A stretch of DNA of 64,000 nt from CAIVAT01 sp037133475 (GCA_037133475.1 JBAXOB010000005.1:62001-126000), one strand, 5' to 3'; shown: positions 35,131 through 45,052, counted from the stretch's first letter. Made by a program: numbers and translations. Notes: generated from the letters alone by a model not told the origin.

Positions 35131-35245
35131 AGTTGACAACCGCCTCCGGAATTATCACCCGGAAAATCCTTCTGATCAGGTAGCAGTTAACGTCGTTCCA
35201 TATCACAAGAATCCTGCAGCAACGATGAATAGCCCGCAATGTCGC

Positions 35246-37678
35246 TTAAAAATTGGTGATCAGCTTCAGGTTGAACATCCTGGGTGTCAGGTAGTTCGGA
35301 ACAGCATATTCCTTGCCGTTGATATCGGTGATCCATTGGTAGGAGATGGTATTGGTGATCTGGAGCAGGTTGAAAACCTCGAGGGTTAACCATACGTTTT
35401 TGAAGGCCCTGAGGGGGTTCTTCGAAGAAAACCGGGTATGGGTGCTGATCAGCTGTTTGGACAGGCCAATGTCGACCCGGCGATAGGGTGGGATCCGCCA
35501 GACCTGGTCCTTGCGGGGAGCATTCGGGGGGCCAAAGGGCAGCCCTGAACCATACACAAGGTTGAGATTCATCTTCCAGGAGGGGAACCCCGGGATATAA
35601 TCCTGGAAAAATATCGCCAGGTTCATGCGCTGATCGGTCGGGCGCGGGATCCACGATCCCTGGAAAAACTCTTCTGTTCTCATGAACGAAAGGCTCGCCC
35701 ACGATTCAGCGCCCTTGACAAATTCACCATTTACCCTGAAGTCGATCCCGGCGGCATACCCGTGTGCATCGTTGGTGCCGTAGTACCTTATCTTCATGTT
35801 GTCGAGTTCGTAGGGGATCAGGTTTTGAATGTTTTTATAATAAAGCTCCGTGACAAATTTGAATGGCCGGCCCCAGGCCGTAAAGTACAAGTCGCTGCCT
35901 GCTACCACATGGATCGACCGCTGGGCCTTAAGCCCGGGCACGATGGAGCCGTTCAGGTCGGTCATTTCCCTGAAGGTAGGCGGCTGTGAATAGATGCCGG
36001 CAGAGAGGCGCATCACCATCTCATGCTTCCAGTGAGGCTTGAAGGAGATATTGACGCGGGGATTCAGGGTAAGCTCACTGTTATAATCATAGAACACACT
36101 GCGCAGCCCGGCTGTCACGGAGATGTCGTTCGTGCCGTTCTTAAAGGTCCAGGTATCCTGCACGAAGGCGGTGTAACGGTTCGTGTTGATGGTGTTATTG
36201 CTGTTGATTGCGTTTGACAGGAGCAGGTCGTTTTTCGGGGGATGCTGCGACCCGATGGTATCATGCGGATGGGGCAGCGAATAGCCTGCCGAATCCTGCA
36301 ATTCCCATTCATTGACAGTATTTTTAAAGAATTCATGCTGATATTTCACCCCCCAGGTCATGTTGCTTTTCTCCTTCTCCCACGACCCGCGGTGTTCAAT
36401 ATTGAACACGGTGCCATCAAGGTAATTGCGGGCATGCTGCAGGTAGGCCCCGACGCCGAGAATCTCCGGAACCTGGCCCTTGGTCGACCCCTGGTAGACC
36501 TCCAGTTTGCTAAGCCAGTATTCCCCGGAAATATCGTAGGTTTCCGCTTCATAGGTCTGAAATGCGGAGGAGATCAGTTTCAGCCTGATATTCTGGGCAG
36601 GTTTATAGGTAAGGGTAACGGCCGATAACCAGTTCTGGTAGCGGTCGGCCTCCTGCCCATCAAAATAAATTTTCAGCTTGTAGGCCTGGTCGAGGGTCCC
36701 AAAGCTGGTTTCCTGTGTTTGGGGGATCAGCTTATAGGAATTATCCACATAGGTGCCCAGCAGGGATATCTCCCATTTTGGATTGACCTCGTAATTAAGC
36801 ACCCCCTGGAAATCGAAATACCGGGGCTTGTAATTTCCTTTGGTATCAAGCCCTTTCAGCAAGTAGGAGTTCGTTTTGTAACGGGTACCGAAGAGGTAGG
36901 ACAGCTTTTTTGAAATGGTTCCCTCCAGGTGGGCGTCTGCACCGAGAAGACTTACATCGAAGGATCCTGCAAATTCGGTGGGTTTTTTATATTTGATATC
37001 CAGCACCGACGACATCTTATCCCCGTATTTGGCATCAAAACCACCGGCCGAAAAAGAAATTCCCGAAACCAGGTCGGGGTTCAAAAAACTTTGTCCCTCC
37101 TGCTGACCCGACCTGACCAGGAAGGGGCGGTAAATTTCAATGTCGTTGACAAAAACCAGGTTTTCATCATAATTCCCGCCGCGAACCGAATACTGGGAAC
37201 TGAGTTCATTGCGGGATGATACGCCGGGCATGGTTTTAATGAGATCTTCAACGCTGGCATTAATCGTTGGAATAAAGGTCAGCGCTTTGGGGTCGAGCCG
37301 GCTGAAGGTATTGGTTCTCAGCTGCTGATCCCTGATTTCAACCGATCCGAGCTGGGTTGAGACCGGCTGCAGGGAGCGGTTCATCAACCTTTGTTCACCC
37401 GGTTTCAACCTGACGGCAACCGAATCGGTTTCATACCCTACATACGAAAAGAGGATAACCAGTTGTTTGTTGGCAGGAACAGTAAAAACAAAACGGCCAT
37501 CCTTCCCGGTGGTTGTACCGGTGGTTGTGCCCTTAATGGCAACATTGACGAATTGTTGGGAGGCAGATGACCCGGAAAGTGAAACCAGCCCGGTGAGGGT
37601 GGCTGTTTCCTCCTGGGCAGACAGGACCGGACTCAATAAAATGAACAGCAATAAGGGGATATAGGGCAATATTCTCAA
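35246..37678 (-). CDS. TonB-dependent receptor with CarboxypepD_reg domain
   Basis: 810 residues. Signal peptide 1-21, then a carboxypeptidase-regulatory-like domain (about 25-110), a plug domain (about 120-230, with PGVSSRNELSSQYSVRGGNYDENLVFVND) and a long beta barrel ending in phenylalanine. It is an outer-membrane importer driven by TonB. No SusD gene accompanies it, so polysaccharide uptake is not indicated and a siderophore, metal or peptide is as likely. The small CarboxypepD_reg gene upstream is 8 bp away. Confidence 0.9.
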   Translation of the reverse strand: MRILPYIPLLLFILLSPVLSAQEETATLTGLVSLSGSSASQQFVNVAIKGTTTGTTTGKDGRFVFTVPANKQLVILFSYVGYETDSVAVRLKPGEQRLMNRSLQPVSTQLGSVEIRDQQLRTNTFSRLDPKALTFIPTINASVEDLIKTMPGVSSRNELSSQYSVRGGNYDENLVFVNDIEIYRPFLVRSGQQEGQSFLNPDLVSGISFSAGGFDAKYGDKMSSVLDIKYKKPTEFAGSFDVSLLGADAHLEGTISKKLSYLFGTRYKTNSYLLKGLDTKGNYKPRYFDFQGVLNYEVNPKWEISLLGTYVDNSYKLIPQTQETSFGTLDQAYKLKIYFDGQEADRYQNWLSAVTLTYKPAQNIRLKLISSAFQTYEAETYDISGEYWLSKLEVYQGSTKGQVPEILGVGAYLQHARNYLDGTVFNIEHRGSWEKEKSNMTWGVKYQHEFFKNTVNEWELQDSAGYSLPHPHDTIGSQHPPKNDLLLSNAINSNNTINTNRYTAFVQDTWTFKNGTNDISVTAGLRSVFYDYNSELTLNPRVNISFKPHWKHEMVMRLSAGIYSQPPTFREMTDLNGSIVPGLKAQRSIHVVAGSDLYFTAWGRPFKFVTELYYKNIQNLIPYELDNMKIRYYGTNDAHGYAAGIDFRVNGEFVKGAESWASLSFMRTEEFFQGSWIPRPTDQRMNLAIFFQDYIPGFPSWKMNLNLVYGSGLPFGPPNAPRKDQVWRIPPYRRVDIGLSKQLISTHTRFSSKNPLRAFKNVWLTLEVFNLLQITNTISYQWITDINGKEYAVPNYLTPRMFNLKLITNF

Positions 37679-37686
37679 GGCCGGCT

Positions 37687-38346
37687 TTATTTTAAACGTT
37701 CCTCCTGCGATTTAAACTTTCCCTCTTTCCAGGCTTTTATGAACTTTGCCCAGGCAAAGGGGTTAAAGATGTTGAATGATTGCTGCTGACCAAAGTAATA
37801 GAGTTTGCTGGTCTGGTTGTCGATATAGTTACGGTAGTTCATGTTGGCATCCATGGGATAATTTTCGGCTCTCATCCTGATATCAGCTGCCTTGAGGTTC
37901 TTACGCGCAATTTCAAGATCATCGTCGGGAATTTTTATCTCCACGAATGCCCGCTTAAAGTCTTCCAGCGTAGGCCAAGGGAAGATAAAGGCGGCTGCGA
38001 GCGTAAGGGTATCGGCTGTCATCAGCTGGATGAGCGAATACCGCTGTTTGGTGATGGTATCGGGAATGATGAACGAGACCGGTTTAAAACCGATGGCTGT
38101 GAATACGACGGTATCCTTCTTGTGGGCAACGAAAGAGAAATATCCGTTTATATCGCTGGTGGTTCCGCGGTGGCTGAAGATGTCAATAATTTTGGTATAG
38201 GGCACCGGGTTCAGGCTGTCGGCCGTGATGGTCATCCCCGAAAACTGGACCAGCTGGCTGTTATCCTCTGCCTCATGAACCTGTTGTGTGTAGGCAAAAA
38301 AAGGGAAGGCAAACAGGGCAAGTATAAAGGCAAGGCTGTTTCTCAT
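37687..38346 (-). CDS. Exported CarboxypepD_reg-like domain protein
   Basis: 219 residues from ATG 38346 (MRNSLAFILALFAFPFFAYTQ), which gives a good signal peptide. An upstream in-frame ATG at 38415 would spoil the signal and overlap the rpmB terminator. Residues about 45-120 match the regulatory-like beta-sandwich (SGMTITADSLNPVPYTKI, INGYFSFVAHKKDTVVF). The rest is unfamiliar and charged. It is transcribed with the TonB receptor and may assist it. Confidence 0.78.
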   Translation of the reverse strand: MRNSLAFILALFAFPFFAYTQQVHEAEDNSQLVQFSGMTITADSLNPVPYTKIIDIFSHRGTTSDINGYFSFVAHKKDTVVFTAIGFKPVSFIIPDTITKQRYSLIQLMTADTLTLAAAFIFPWPTLEDFKRAFVEIKIPDDDLEIARKNLKAADIRMRAENYPMDANMNYRNYIDNQTSKLYYFGQQQSFNIFNPFAWAKFIKAWKEGKFKSQEERLK

Positions 38347-38413
38347 TCGGAAGAGGTGGTTCTTAAGCTTTAATAACGTGTTTTCCTGCTGTTTATTTCC
38401 TAATGATGAAGAC

Positions 38414-38443
38414 AAAAAAAATGCTGTTACGGCGTAACAGCAT
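38414..38443 (-). terminator. Rho-independent terminator of rpmB
   Basis: On the minus strand ATGCTGTTAC, loop GCC, GTAACAGCAT, followed by seven T: a perfect 10-bp stem just 21 bp after the L28 stop codon. Confidence 0.9.
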
Positions 38444-38464
38444 TCGTTTACCCTTGAAAAAAAA

Positions 38465-38704
38465 TTACTTGGTAAGATATCCTTTTTCCCTTGCTTCTTT
38501 TATACAGACATATACGCCTTTTTTATTCATATGGCGTAACCCTTCAGCTGAAACTCTCAGCTTGATGTCGCGGTTTTCTTCCTCAATAAAAAAGGTCTTT
38601 GTCTGGATGTTGGGGCTGAACCAGCGTTTCGATTTCTTATTGGAATGGGATACTTTATGTCCCTTGATTGCAATCTTTCCCGTAATTTCACAAATCCTTG
38701 CCAT
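38465..38704 (-). CDS. rpmB: 50S ribosomal protein L28
   Basis: 79 residues, MARICEITGKIAIKGHKVSHSNKKSKRW, typical L28 with KVSHS and RWFSPNIQTK. It lies alone with its own promoter and terminator and is not followed by rpmG in this window, although in Bacteroidetes the two are often adjacent. Confidence 0.97.
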   Translation of the reverse strand: MARICEITGKIAIKGHKVSHSNKKSKRWFSPNIQTKTFFIEEENRDIKLRVSAEGLRHMNKKGVYVCIKEAREKGYLTK

Positions 38705-38741
38705 GACAGTTCTGGTTAAAATGGTAATTCAAAATGGAGTG

Positions 38742-38772
38742 CAAAGATATTCCAATTTTTTTAAACTACCAA
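38742..38772 (-). promoter_or_regulatory. Promoter of rpmB, with -33 TTG and -7 TATCTTTG
   Basis: Minus strand TTG at 38772-38770, a 20-bp spacer, then TATCTTTG at 38749-38742, 37 bp before the ATG. Both elements and the spacing fit the Bacteroidetes consensus, the best example in the window. Confidence 0.75.
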
Positions 38773-38825
38773 GCATCGTACAAAAAAAACAGGATATCCG
38801 GAAGATTTGCATGAAACTCCTGGTA

Positions 38826-40040
38826 TCAGGTTCCCTGTTTCCGGTAGAGAAAAACCCATCCCAGGTAGCAAACCACCAGGAAGACACCGCCTCCCGAGAT
38901 CATCAGCATCGCCCTTGATCCTACTGAAAACCACAATATACCTGCAACCGAACTTGCAAGTAGCGTAAAAACACTGGTCATGCTGTTATAGAAACCTATC
39001 GCCGTTGCAGTTTCCGATTTGGCCGCCATGTTCGAGATGATGGCCTTGGAGATTCCTTCCGTACTGGCTGCATATAAGCCGTAGAGGAAAAACAATATTC
39101 CGATGACGACCAGCGAGGAGGCAAATCCAAGCCCGGTATAAACGATTGAAAAGAGGAACAGCCCTGTAATGAGCATTGTTTTCAGACCAATCCGGTCGGC
39201 CAGGGCGCCCAGCGGATAGGAAAATAGCGCGTAAACCAGGTTGTAGAAAATATAAAACCCTATCATCATGGTATCGCTAAGATGATGCCCTTTCAATACC
39301 AGTAAAAGGAAGACATCCGAGCTGTTGAACAGGGTGAACAGCAGCAACCCGGCGACCAGGTACCTATACCCGGGAGTAGCCTTTGACCAGTATTTCAGGT
39401 AGGAAAAGAAGCCAACGGAGGGTCGGGCAGCAGGCAGCTTGTCAGGTTTCAGAACCCGGACCTGCGGGGGTTTGTCCTTCAGCAGGAAGGTCATGGCAAT
39501 CGCCACCAAACCCGGGAAAAATGCTATCACGAACATGATCCTGTACTGACCAGGGTATAACCAGAGAAAGATCAGTGCCAGCACCGGGCCGATCGCGGCT
39601 CCCACGGTATCCATCGACCGGTGAAAACCAAAAACCTTGCCTTTGTGTTCAGGCGTGGTTTCATCGCTCAGCATGGCATCACGGGCGCTGGTTCTGACGC
39701 CCTTGCCAAACCGGTCGAGGGTACGTACGAAAAATATCCAGAGCGGAAAGGTGAATACCGCCATGAGCGGCTTGGAAATGGCACCCATGATATACCCGGC
39801 CCTGACAAAGGGAACGCGCCTGTTTTGCACATCCGATAGTTTACCGAAGTAGCCTTTGCTTAAACCCGCTGTCGCCTCGGCCAGTCCCTCCAGGATGCCG
39901 ATCAGCAGAATTGAAAATCCAATGGATTTAAGGTAAACCGGCATGACGGGATAGAGCATCTCGCTGGCAATGTCGGTAAACAGGCTCACAAAAGAGACAA
40001 GGAGCACCGTCCGGGTAAGGATTTTTTTATTAAACCACAT
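38826..40040 (-). CDS. MFS transporter
   Basis: 404 residues with about twelve hydrophobic segments and MFS loop features (GYFGKLSDVQNRRVPFVRAGYI in the 2-3 loop, DRIGLKTMLITGL in the second half). The subfamily resembles the Bacteroidetes 'MFS transporter' group near RTX/bicyclomycin-type and NarK-free permeases. Substrate cannot be told from the sequence. It ends near rpmB's promoter and starts 17 bp after the M1 peptidase stop, so the two may be co-transcribed. Confidence 0.88.
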   Translation of the reverse strand: MWFNKKILTRTVLLVSFVSLFTDIASEMLYPVMPVYLKSIGFSILLIGILEGLAEATAGLSKGYFGKLSDVQNRRVPFVRAGYIMGAISKPLMAVFTFPLWIFFVRTLDRFGKGVRTSARDAMLSDETTPEHKGKVFGFHRSMDTVGAAIGPVLALIFLWLYPGQYRIMFVIAFFPGLVAIAMTFLLKDKPPQVRVLKPDKLPAARPSVGFFSYLKYWSKATPGYRYLVAGLLLFTLFNSSDVFLLLVLKGHHLSDTMMIGFYIFYNLVYALFSYPLGALADRIGLKTMLITGLFLFSIVYTGLGFASSLVVIGILFFLYGLYAASTEGISKAIISNMAAKSETATAIGFYNSMTSVFTLLASSVAGILWFSVGSRAMLMISGGGVFLVVCYLGWVFLYRKQGT

Positions 40041-40057
40041 CGCTCTCTTGTTGTCGG

Positions 40058-42418
40058 TTATTTCAGATAATCAGCAGCAACACTGCTTAACTTATTATTC
40101 CAGTGTTTACTGGCATCTTCCGCGTTCCTGCGTGTCACCGTGTCGGTGTAATTCAGCTTTTTCAACAGGGCAAAGGCATTCATCCGGGTTTCGAATTCAT
40201 AGCCAGGACCTGTATAACCAACCAGTTCCGGTAAAAACTCCTTCTTCCCGCTGTTGATCGCCAGTTCGAGCCATTTCATACGGATGTTCTTACCGCGCCA
40301 GCCATCAAATCCCTTTGCAAGGTCAAGGTAATGCTCAGTTTGCCTGGGAAAGGAGAGGCAAAGGGAGCCAAGGGCCAGTTCCACGTTCAGGTAGCTGGAG
40401 TCCTGAAGCATGGTTTCAACTGTATTCTGAAGCAGGTCAGGAACGGGGACAAGGTTTTTCAACGCCGATTTCCGCACATTGGCATCCTGGTCCAGCAAGG
40501 CCTCGCGGAAAGTCTCCACCACTTCAGGGGAGCGTCCCGGTCCAAGCTGCTCCAGTATTTCAGACTTGACCAGCCAGAATTTTTCCCTCCTGAATAATTT
40601 CTCTAAAAGCTCCTCCTTGGTCTCAAAGGGAGTAGTCCTCAATGCCACACAGGCATCATACCGGTCGATCATGTTTTCCGCCTTGAGCGCCTGCGAGGCA
40701 AGTTGGCTAAACGGGCGGATAAAGGTCACCTTTTTCAGGATTCTCCTGCCGGGATCAAACAACAGGAAATCAACCTGTTTATCACCCTTAACAGGAATGA
40801 CAACCTCTGTGTATTTCTTCTCGACCCAGGCTGTTTGCCTGTCGGCCGTGCCATCGCTGTAGTGGACCTCAAACACGACAGGCATTTTGAAAAGGCCTGT
40901 CAGTTCATTTGTTGCCTGCACCTGTGTGACCTTAAACACGGTAATCCGTTTTCCTTCAGGATCGACCGACAAGGAATCCCGAACAATATATTCAGGCTCG
41001 CCTCCCCTCAGGATCCATTCATCGAAAAACCAGTTGAAGGGTTTACCGCCGGCTTCATAGCAGCACCGGATAAAATCGTTGGTTTCAGCGTAGCCGAACT
41101 GGTATTTTTCAAGGTATCGGTGGATGGCGCTTTTAAATGCCTGGTCGCCCATAACGTCGCGCAGCATGTCGAGCACCAGGGAACCCTTCTGATAGATCCG
41201 TTGGGTGCCTCCCTGCGATCCCCCTACCGGGTAACTGTTCTTCTTTGCCGCGTCAAAGGCCAAATTCATCTCATCATTCCGGACATTCTGGTAATAATCG
41301 TCCCCATAGATGCTCTTTTCGAATATTTTCGCATAGTAGGTTGCAAAACTTTCGGTGAGCCACACATCCCGGTTAACAAAGTGAGCCACACAGTTGCCGA
41401 ACCACTGGTGGGCCAGTTCATGGGCATTTACATTGACATAATTACGCTGCCACCAGGCTCTTGGACTGATCAGCATATAATCACCGAAAACCGTACTGGT
41501 GGTGGTTTCCATGGCGCCGTACATATAATCGATCACCGGCGCCTCCCGGTATACCGGATAGGGATAGCCAACCCCCATCTCCTGTTCGTAAAAATCGAAC
41601 ATCAGGGGCGTATACTTGTAGGTGGTCGCCACCCTGTCGGACATGCCGGTATAATACCAGTATTCGAGCGGAATCCCTTTCGAGGTTTTCGCCGGTTCAT
41701 ACTGGTAATCCCCGATGACCAGCGAAGTGGAGAAAAACGGGTGATTTTTCTTCATCGCGTAATGCCAGGTCCTGGTTTGATCAGGATTGTCGGTAACTTC
41801 GACACGTTCGCCATTGGAAAACACCTTGAAGTTCCTGTCGAAGGTGATGAACATGTCGACCGTGATCCGGCCATCAAGATAGGGCAGCCAGCCTGAGGAA
41901 CGATGCGCCCAGATCTCCTTCCGTTTGCCGGCCTCCTCAGGCTTCCACCCTATAAAATAGATCGGCCCGGAAAGAGGTATTGACGAATAAACAATGGCGA
42001 TATGTGATTCGGGAGGCTTAACAAAAGAGGAGATCTCCCACAGGGAGGGTTGCGGAATCACAGTTAGTTTTCCTGCCGTTTGGTGGAAGGATACCTCCAC
42101 CCCGTCGACTTTAACCGAAGATACAGAAAAATCAGGTGTCTGGAAAACGATCGAGTCGCCCTTGTACCTGATTGGAATAAAGGTAAAATCAGCTGTTCCG
42201 GTTACCAGGTTTTGTTCAGGTTTAAACGAAACGTGGGCCGTCAGGTGGCTTAAGGAAACCGGCAGATCGGGCGGCACAGCGGAAGGGTCGGCATAATAGG
42301 TCACGGTCTTTTCCTGGGCAATAACCTGGTTGCCGATACTGAGGAGTAGATTACCTGCAAGAAAAATCAGTATGAGCGAAAAGATATTACGTGTTTCTCT
42401 TATAAAATAGATCCTCAT
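40058..42418 (-). CDS. M1-family metallopeptidase (aminopeptidase N-like) with C-terminal HEAT-like region
   Basis: 786 residues. Signal peptide or anchor 1-35. M1 beta domain about 50-260, with GAMETTTS as the substrate-recognition motif. The zinc site NAHELAHQWFGN plus WLTESFATY (HEXXH and a glutamate 18 residues on) is intact. The last 200 residues look like repeated helical (HEAT-type) units. It removes N-terminal amino acids from peptides in the periplasm or at the cell surface. A long open frame on the opposite strand is not a gene. Confidence 0.93.
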   Translation of the reverse strand: MRIYFIRETRNIFSLILIFLAGNLLLSIGNQVIAQEKTVTYYADPSAVPPDLPVSLSHLTAHVSFKPEQNLVTGTADFTFIPIRYKGDSIVFQTPDFSVSSVKVDGVEVSFHQTAGKLTVIPQPSLWEISSFVKPPESHIAIVYSSIPLSGPIYFIGWKPEEAGKRKEIWAHRSSGWLPYLDGRITVDMFITFDRNFKVFSNGERVEVTDNPDQTRTWHYAMKKNHPFFSTSLVIGDYQYEPAKTSKGIPLEYWYYTGMSDRVATTYKYTPLMFDFYEQEMGVGYPYPVYREAPVIDYMYGAMETTTSTVFGDYMLISPRAWWQRNYVNVNAHELAHQWFGNCVAHFVNRDVWLTESFATYYAKIFEKSIYGDDYYQNVRNDEMNLAFDAAKKNSYPVGGSQGGTQRIYQKGSLVLDMLRDVMGDQAFKSAIHRYLEKYQFGYAETNDFIRCCYEAGGKPFNWFFDEWILRGGEPEYIVRDSLSVDPEGKRITVFKVTQVQATNELTGLFKMPVVFEVHYSDGTADRQTAWVEKKYTEVVIPVKGDKQVDFLLFDPGRRILKKVTFIRPFSQLASQALKAENMIDRYDACVALRTTPFETKEELLEKLFRREKFWLVKSEILEQLGPGRSPEVVETFREALLDQDANVRKSALKNLVPVPDLLQNTVETMLQDSSYLNVELALGSLCLSFPRQTEHYLDLAKGFDGWRGKNIRMKWLELAINSGKKEFLPELVGYTGPGYEFETRMNAFALLKKLNYTDTVTRRNAEDASKHWNNKLSSVAADYLK

Positions 42419-42433
42419 AACCGCTATTTTTAG

Positions 42434-42441
42434 TATGTTTG
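42434..42441 (+). promoter_or_regulatory. -7 box of the histidine kinase operon
   Basis: TATGTTTG matches TAnnTTTG, 54 bp before ATG 42496 and divergent to the M1 peptidase. Confidence 0.5.
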
Positions 42442-42495
42442 TTCCCGGATCGAACCAGCTTCATCGTCATCATGATTCAAAAGTAGTAAAAATCA

Positions 42496-44367
42496 ATGAA
42501 GAACACCTCCCTAAACGAAAAACTCATCCTTTACTTTGTTTTGCTGGGTATCGGCTCGATCCTGATAATCAGCACAGTATCATTTTACAGCACCAGGAGA
42601 GCGCTGATCAGCCGGACCTTTGACCAGCTCACCTCGCTCCGCATTGTTAAAAAAAACCAGGTTGAACAGTATTATTCCGACCGTGTCAGGGATATTACCT
42701 TTCTGGCCGCAACCCCGGATGTGGCAGAGGCTGCCGGCCGGATAAACCACGTTCAGGATCGTGACCGCAGGAATCCCGCACTGTTGGCGGCAAAGCGGGA
42801 AGCGGCCGCCGGGAAGGAAACCCTTCGGAATTTTGCCGCGACCTTCGGCCCCCTCGGACAGCATTTTTCCTCCTTTTTCATTTTCGGGAAAGAGGGTGGT
42901 TCTTTTCATGGCTACCTTCATGACACTGCCGTTACAGGAGGCACTTTGCCCGTTCCTTTAATTCCCGATTCTCTCGTGGCGGGGCTTCGTAAAAAGCTGA
43001 AAAGCCTGCCGGTCGTGTTATGCGACATCATGTTTGATGCAGGAACAGGAACCCCCTTCCAGTTAATCAGCGCTGCCATCAGGGGAAATGTGCACGGGCA
43101 CCAGGAGATGACGGGCATCCTGATCCTGGTGATAACCATGGACGGGATCAATGGCATGATGCTCAACAACAACCCGCTCAGCGGGCTGGGGCTTAGCGGT
43201 GAGACTTACCTGGTCGGCCCCGATTACCTGATGCGTTCAACCTCGCGGTTCCAGCCGAAATCAATCCTGAAAACCCTTGTAAAGACTCAGCCCGTGCTCC
43301 ATGCCATGGCCGGCAATGAAGGATCGATCGCCACGAATGATTACAGGAATATCCCGGTGCTTTCTTCCTATGGAAAGATTTTGGTTCCGGGCCTCAACTG
43401 GGCGATCCTGGCCGAAATCGATCTGCAGGAGGCTATGATCCCGATTTATGAAACACGTACCCGAATCCTGATGCTCAGTATGATCATCATGATCGTGTTT
43501 TTCGTCTTTGTCATGTTCATTGCCCGTCAGATAACAAAACCATTAATACGATTGAAGGAGGCCACCATTAATCTTGGCGAGGGCCACTATGATCTTGAAC
43601 TTCCGGTCACCACGTATGATGAAATCGGCGCGCTCACCGAATCATTCAACATCATGGTCAGGCAGATCAGGGAGAAAACCACCGAATTGCAGCAGGAGCG
43701 TTTTGGAAGGATGCGGTCGGTGATTGATGGAGAAGAGCTGGAAAGACAGCGGCTTTCGCGCGAACTCCACGACGGCATAGGCCAGTTGCTGATTGCCATC
43801 AAACTCCGCATGGAAAGCCTGTTATACCAGGACGGCAAGGATATCAGGAACTCAATCCAGGAGTTGAAAAAATATTTCGACCAGATCATCGATGAAGTGC
43901 GCCGGATCTCAAACAACCTGATGCCTTCGGTACTGGAGGCTTTCGGACTGGCGATCGCCTTCCGAAACCTCTTCTCCGAAACCGAAGAACACAGCGGGAT
44001 TCGCATTCATTTTGACGCGAAAGGCGATTGCGACGATCTTGATAAAAAAAGCAAAACCTATGTTTACCGTTTGATGCAGGAGGCATTAAATAACATCGTT
44101 AAACACGCTGAAGCCAGTGAAGTATGGGTGAGCCTGACCAGGGGCGCCGATTTGCTGACCTTGCTGGTCCGCGACAACGGAAAGGGGTTTTCGATGGATA
44201 AGGCAGAAAAGGGGGGAGGAAACGGTATCCATAACATGCGCGAGCGTGCCAGCCTGCTGGAAGGGCATATCGAGATCCTGGCGGAACCCGGCAAAGGAAC
44301 CCATATTACTGTTAATGTACCAATTATATCAACCTATGTCAAAAATCAGGATTTTCCTCGTGGATGA
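42496..44367 (+). CDS. Sensor histidine kinase, NarX/LuxR-paired type (HisKA_3)
   Basis: 623 residues. Signal-anchor helix about 10-32, a periplasmic cache-like domain to about 315, a second helix (MLSMIIMIVFFVFVMFIARQI), then HAMP (about 350-400). The HisKA_3 box is ERQRLSRELHDGIGQLL with His425. The HATPase domain has EALNNIVKHAEA, LVRDNGKGFS and GNGIHNMRERA. It autophosphorylates on His425 and passes phosphate to the response regulator, whose ATG lies 32 bp inside this gene. The signal sensed is unknown; the downstream porin and ammonium transporter suggest nitrogen. Confidence 0.9.
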   Translation: MKNTSLNEKLILYFVLLGIGSILIISTVSFYSTRRALISRTFDQLTSLRIVKKNQVEQYYSDRVRDITFLAATPDVAEAAGRINHVQDRDRRNPALLAAKREAAAGKETLRNFAATFGPLGQHFSSFFIFGKEGGSFHGYLHDTAVTGGTLPVPLIPDSLVAGLRKKLKSLPVVLCDIMFDAGTGTPFQLISAAIRGNVHGHQEMTGILILVITMDGINGMMLNNNPLSGLGLSGETYLVGPDYLMRSTSRFQPKSILKTLVKTQPVLHAMAGNEGSIATNDYRNIPVLSSYGKILVPGLNWAILAEIDLQEAMIPIYETRTRILMLSMIIMIVFFVFVMFIARQITKPLIRLKEATINLGEGHYDLELPVTTYDEIGALTESFNIMVRQIREKTTELQQERFGRMRSVIDGEELERQRLSRELHDGIGQLLIAIKLRMESLLYQDGKDIRNSIQELKKYFDQIIDEVRRISNNLMPSVLEAFGLAIAFRNLFSETEEHSGIRIHFDAKGDCDDLDKKSKTYVYRLMQEALNNIVKHAEASEVWVSLTRGADLLTLLVRDNGKGFSMDKAEKGGGNGIHNMRERASLLEGHIEILAEPGKGTHITVNVPIISTYVKNQDFPRG

Positions 44368-44995
44368 CCACCAGCTTGTGCGGGATGGGATCAAAGCATT
44401 GCTGATGAGCGCCGAAAACCTTACCATCCTTGGAGAAGCTGCCTCCGGGAAGGAGTGCTATGAGAAAATTGCCATTGAACCGCCCGATATCCTCATCCTG
44501 GATATCTCGTTACCCGACACGACCGGCATTGAGATCACAAAACGTGTCAGTGTGGAGTACCCGCAGACACAGGTGCTGATCCTGTCGATGTACACCAATG
44601 AAGACTTTATTTTCAACTCGGTAAAGGCCGGCGCACGCGGGTATCTCCCTAAAAACACCTCGCGCGAAGAACTGCTCACTGCCATCCAGACCATTTACCA
44701 GGGTGATGAATTTTTCGCCGACTCCATTTCCAGGATCATGCTGAAAAGTTATGTCCGCAAAGCCAAAGAAGACGACACCATGCCCCAGCGCGGGCCGATA
44801 CCCCTGACCACCCGTGAAATCGAGATCCTGAAACTTTTCGCCGAAGGGTTTATCAACAAAGAGATCAGCGATCAACTCGATATCAGCATCAGGACTGTCG
44901 AGACCCATAAAAATCATATCATGAAAAAGCTGGAGTTGAAGTCAACTGTCGAATTGATTAAATACGCGATCCGGAATAAGATTGTGGAAATCTGA
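44336..44995 (+). CDS. NarL/FixJ-type response regulator
   Basis: 219 residues from ATG 44336 (MSKIRIFLVDDHQLVRDG). Receiver domain 1-125 with phosphoacceptor Asp56 and acidic pair Asp10/Asp11. The LuxR-type HTH occupies about 150-215 (LTTREIEILKLFAEGFINKEISDQL, SIRTVETHKNHIMKKL). It overlaps the kinase by 32 bp, so expression is coupled. Two ATACGTAT palindromes 40 bp after its stop could be its binding sites. Confidence 0.95.
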   Translation: MSKIRIFLVDDHQLVRDGIKALLMSAENLTILGEAASGKECYEKIAIEPPDILILDISLPDTTGIEITKRVSVEYPQTQVLILSMYTNEDFIFNSVKAGARGYLPKNTSREELLTAIQTIYQGDEFFADSISRIMLKSYVRKAKEDDTMPQRGPIPLTTREIEILKLFAEGFINKEISDQLDISIRTVETHKNHIMKKLELKSTVELIKYAIRNKIVEI

Positions 44996-45031
44996 CAGCC
45001 TCCAGGGTACAAAAAGGCAGGCAGGGAAAGA

Positions 45032-45052
45032 ATGATACGTATGATACGTATG
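45032..45052. promoter_or_regulatory. Tandem ATACGTAT palindromes, candidate response-regulator site
   Basis: The 9-bp direct repeat ATGATACGT-ATGATACGT-ATG contains two perfect 8-bp palindromes ATACGTAT at 45035-45042 and 45044-45051. It lies between the NarL-type regulator gene and the porin-amt genes, about 107 bp before the porin start. Confidence 0.45.

Noticed and set aside
33910..35139. 409-residue open frame antisense to the beta-helix gene
   Set aside because: The plus strand encodes recognisable beta-helix rungs and a signal peptide; the antisense frame has no known motifs and exists because of the high GC wobble on the real strand.
40703..41896. 397-residue frame antisense to the M1 peptidase
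   Set aside because: It mirrors an intact, motif-rich peptidase and has no family features of its own.
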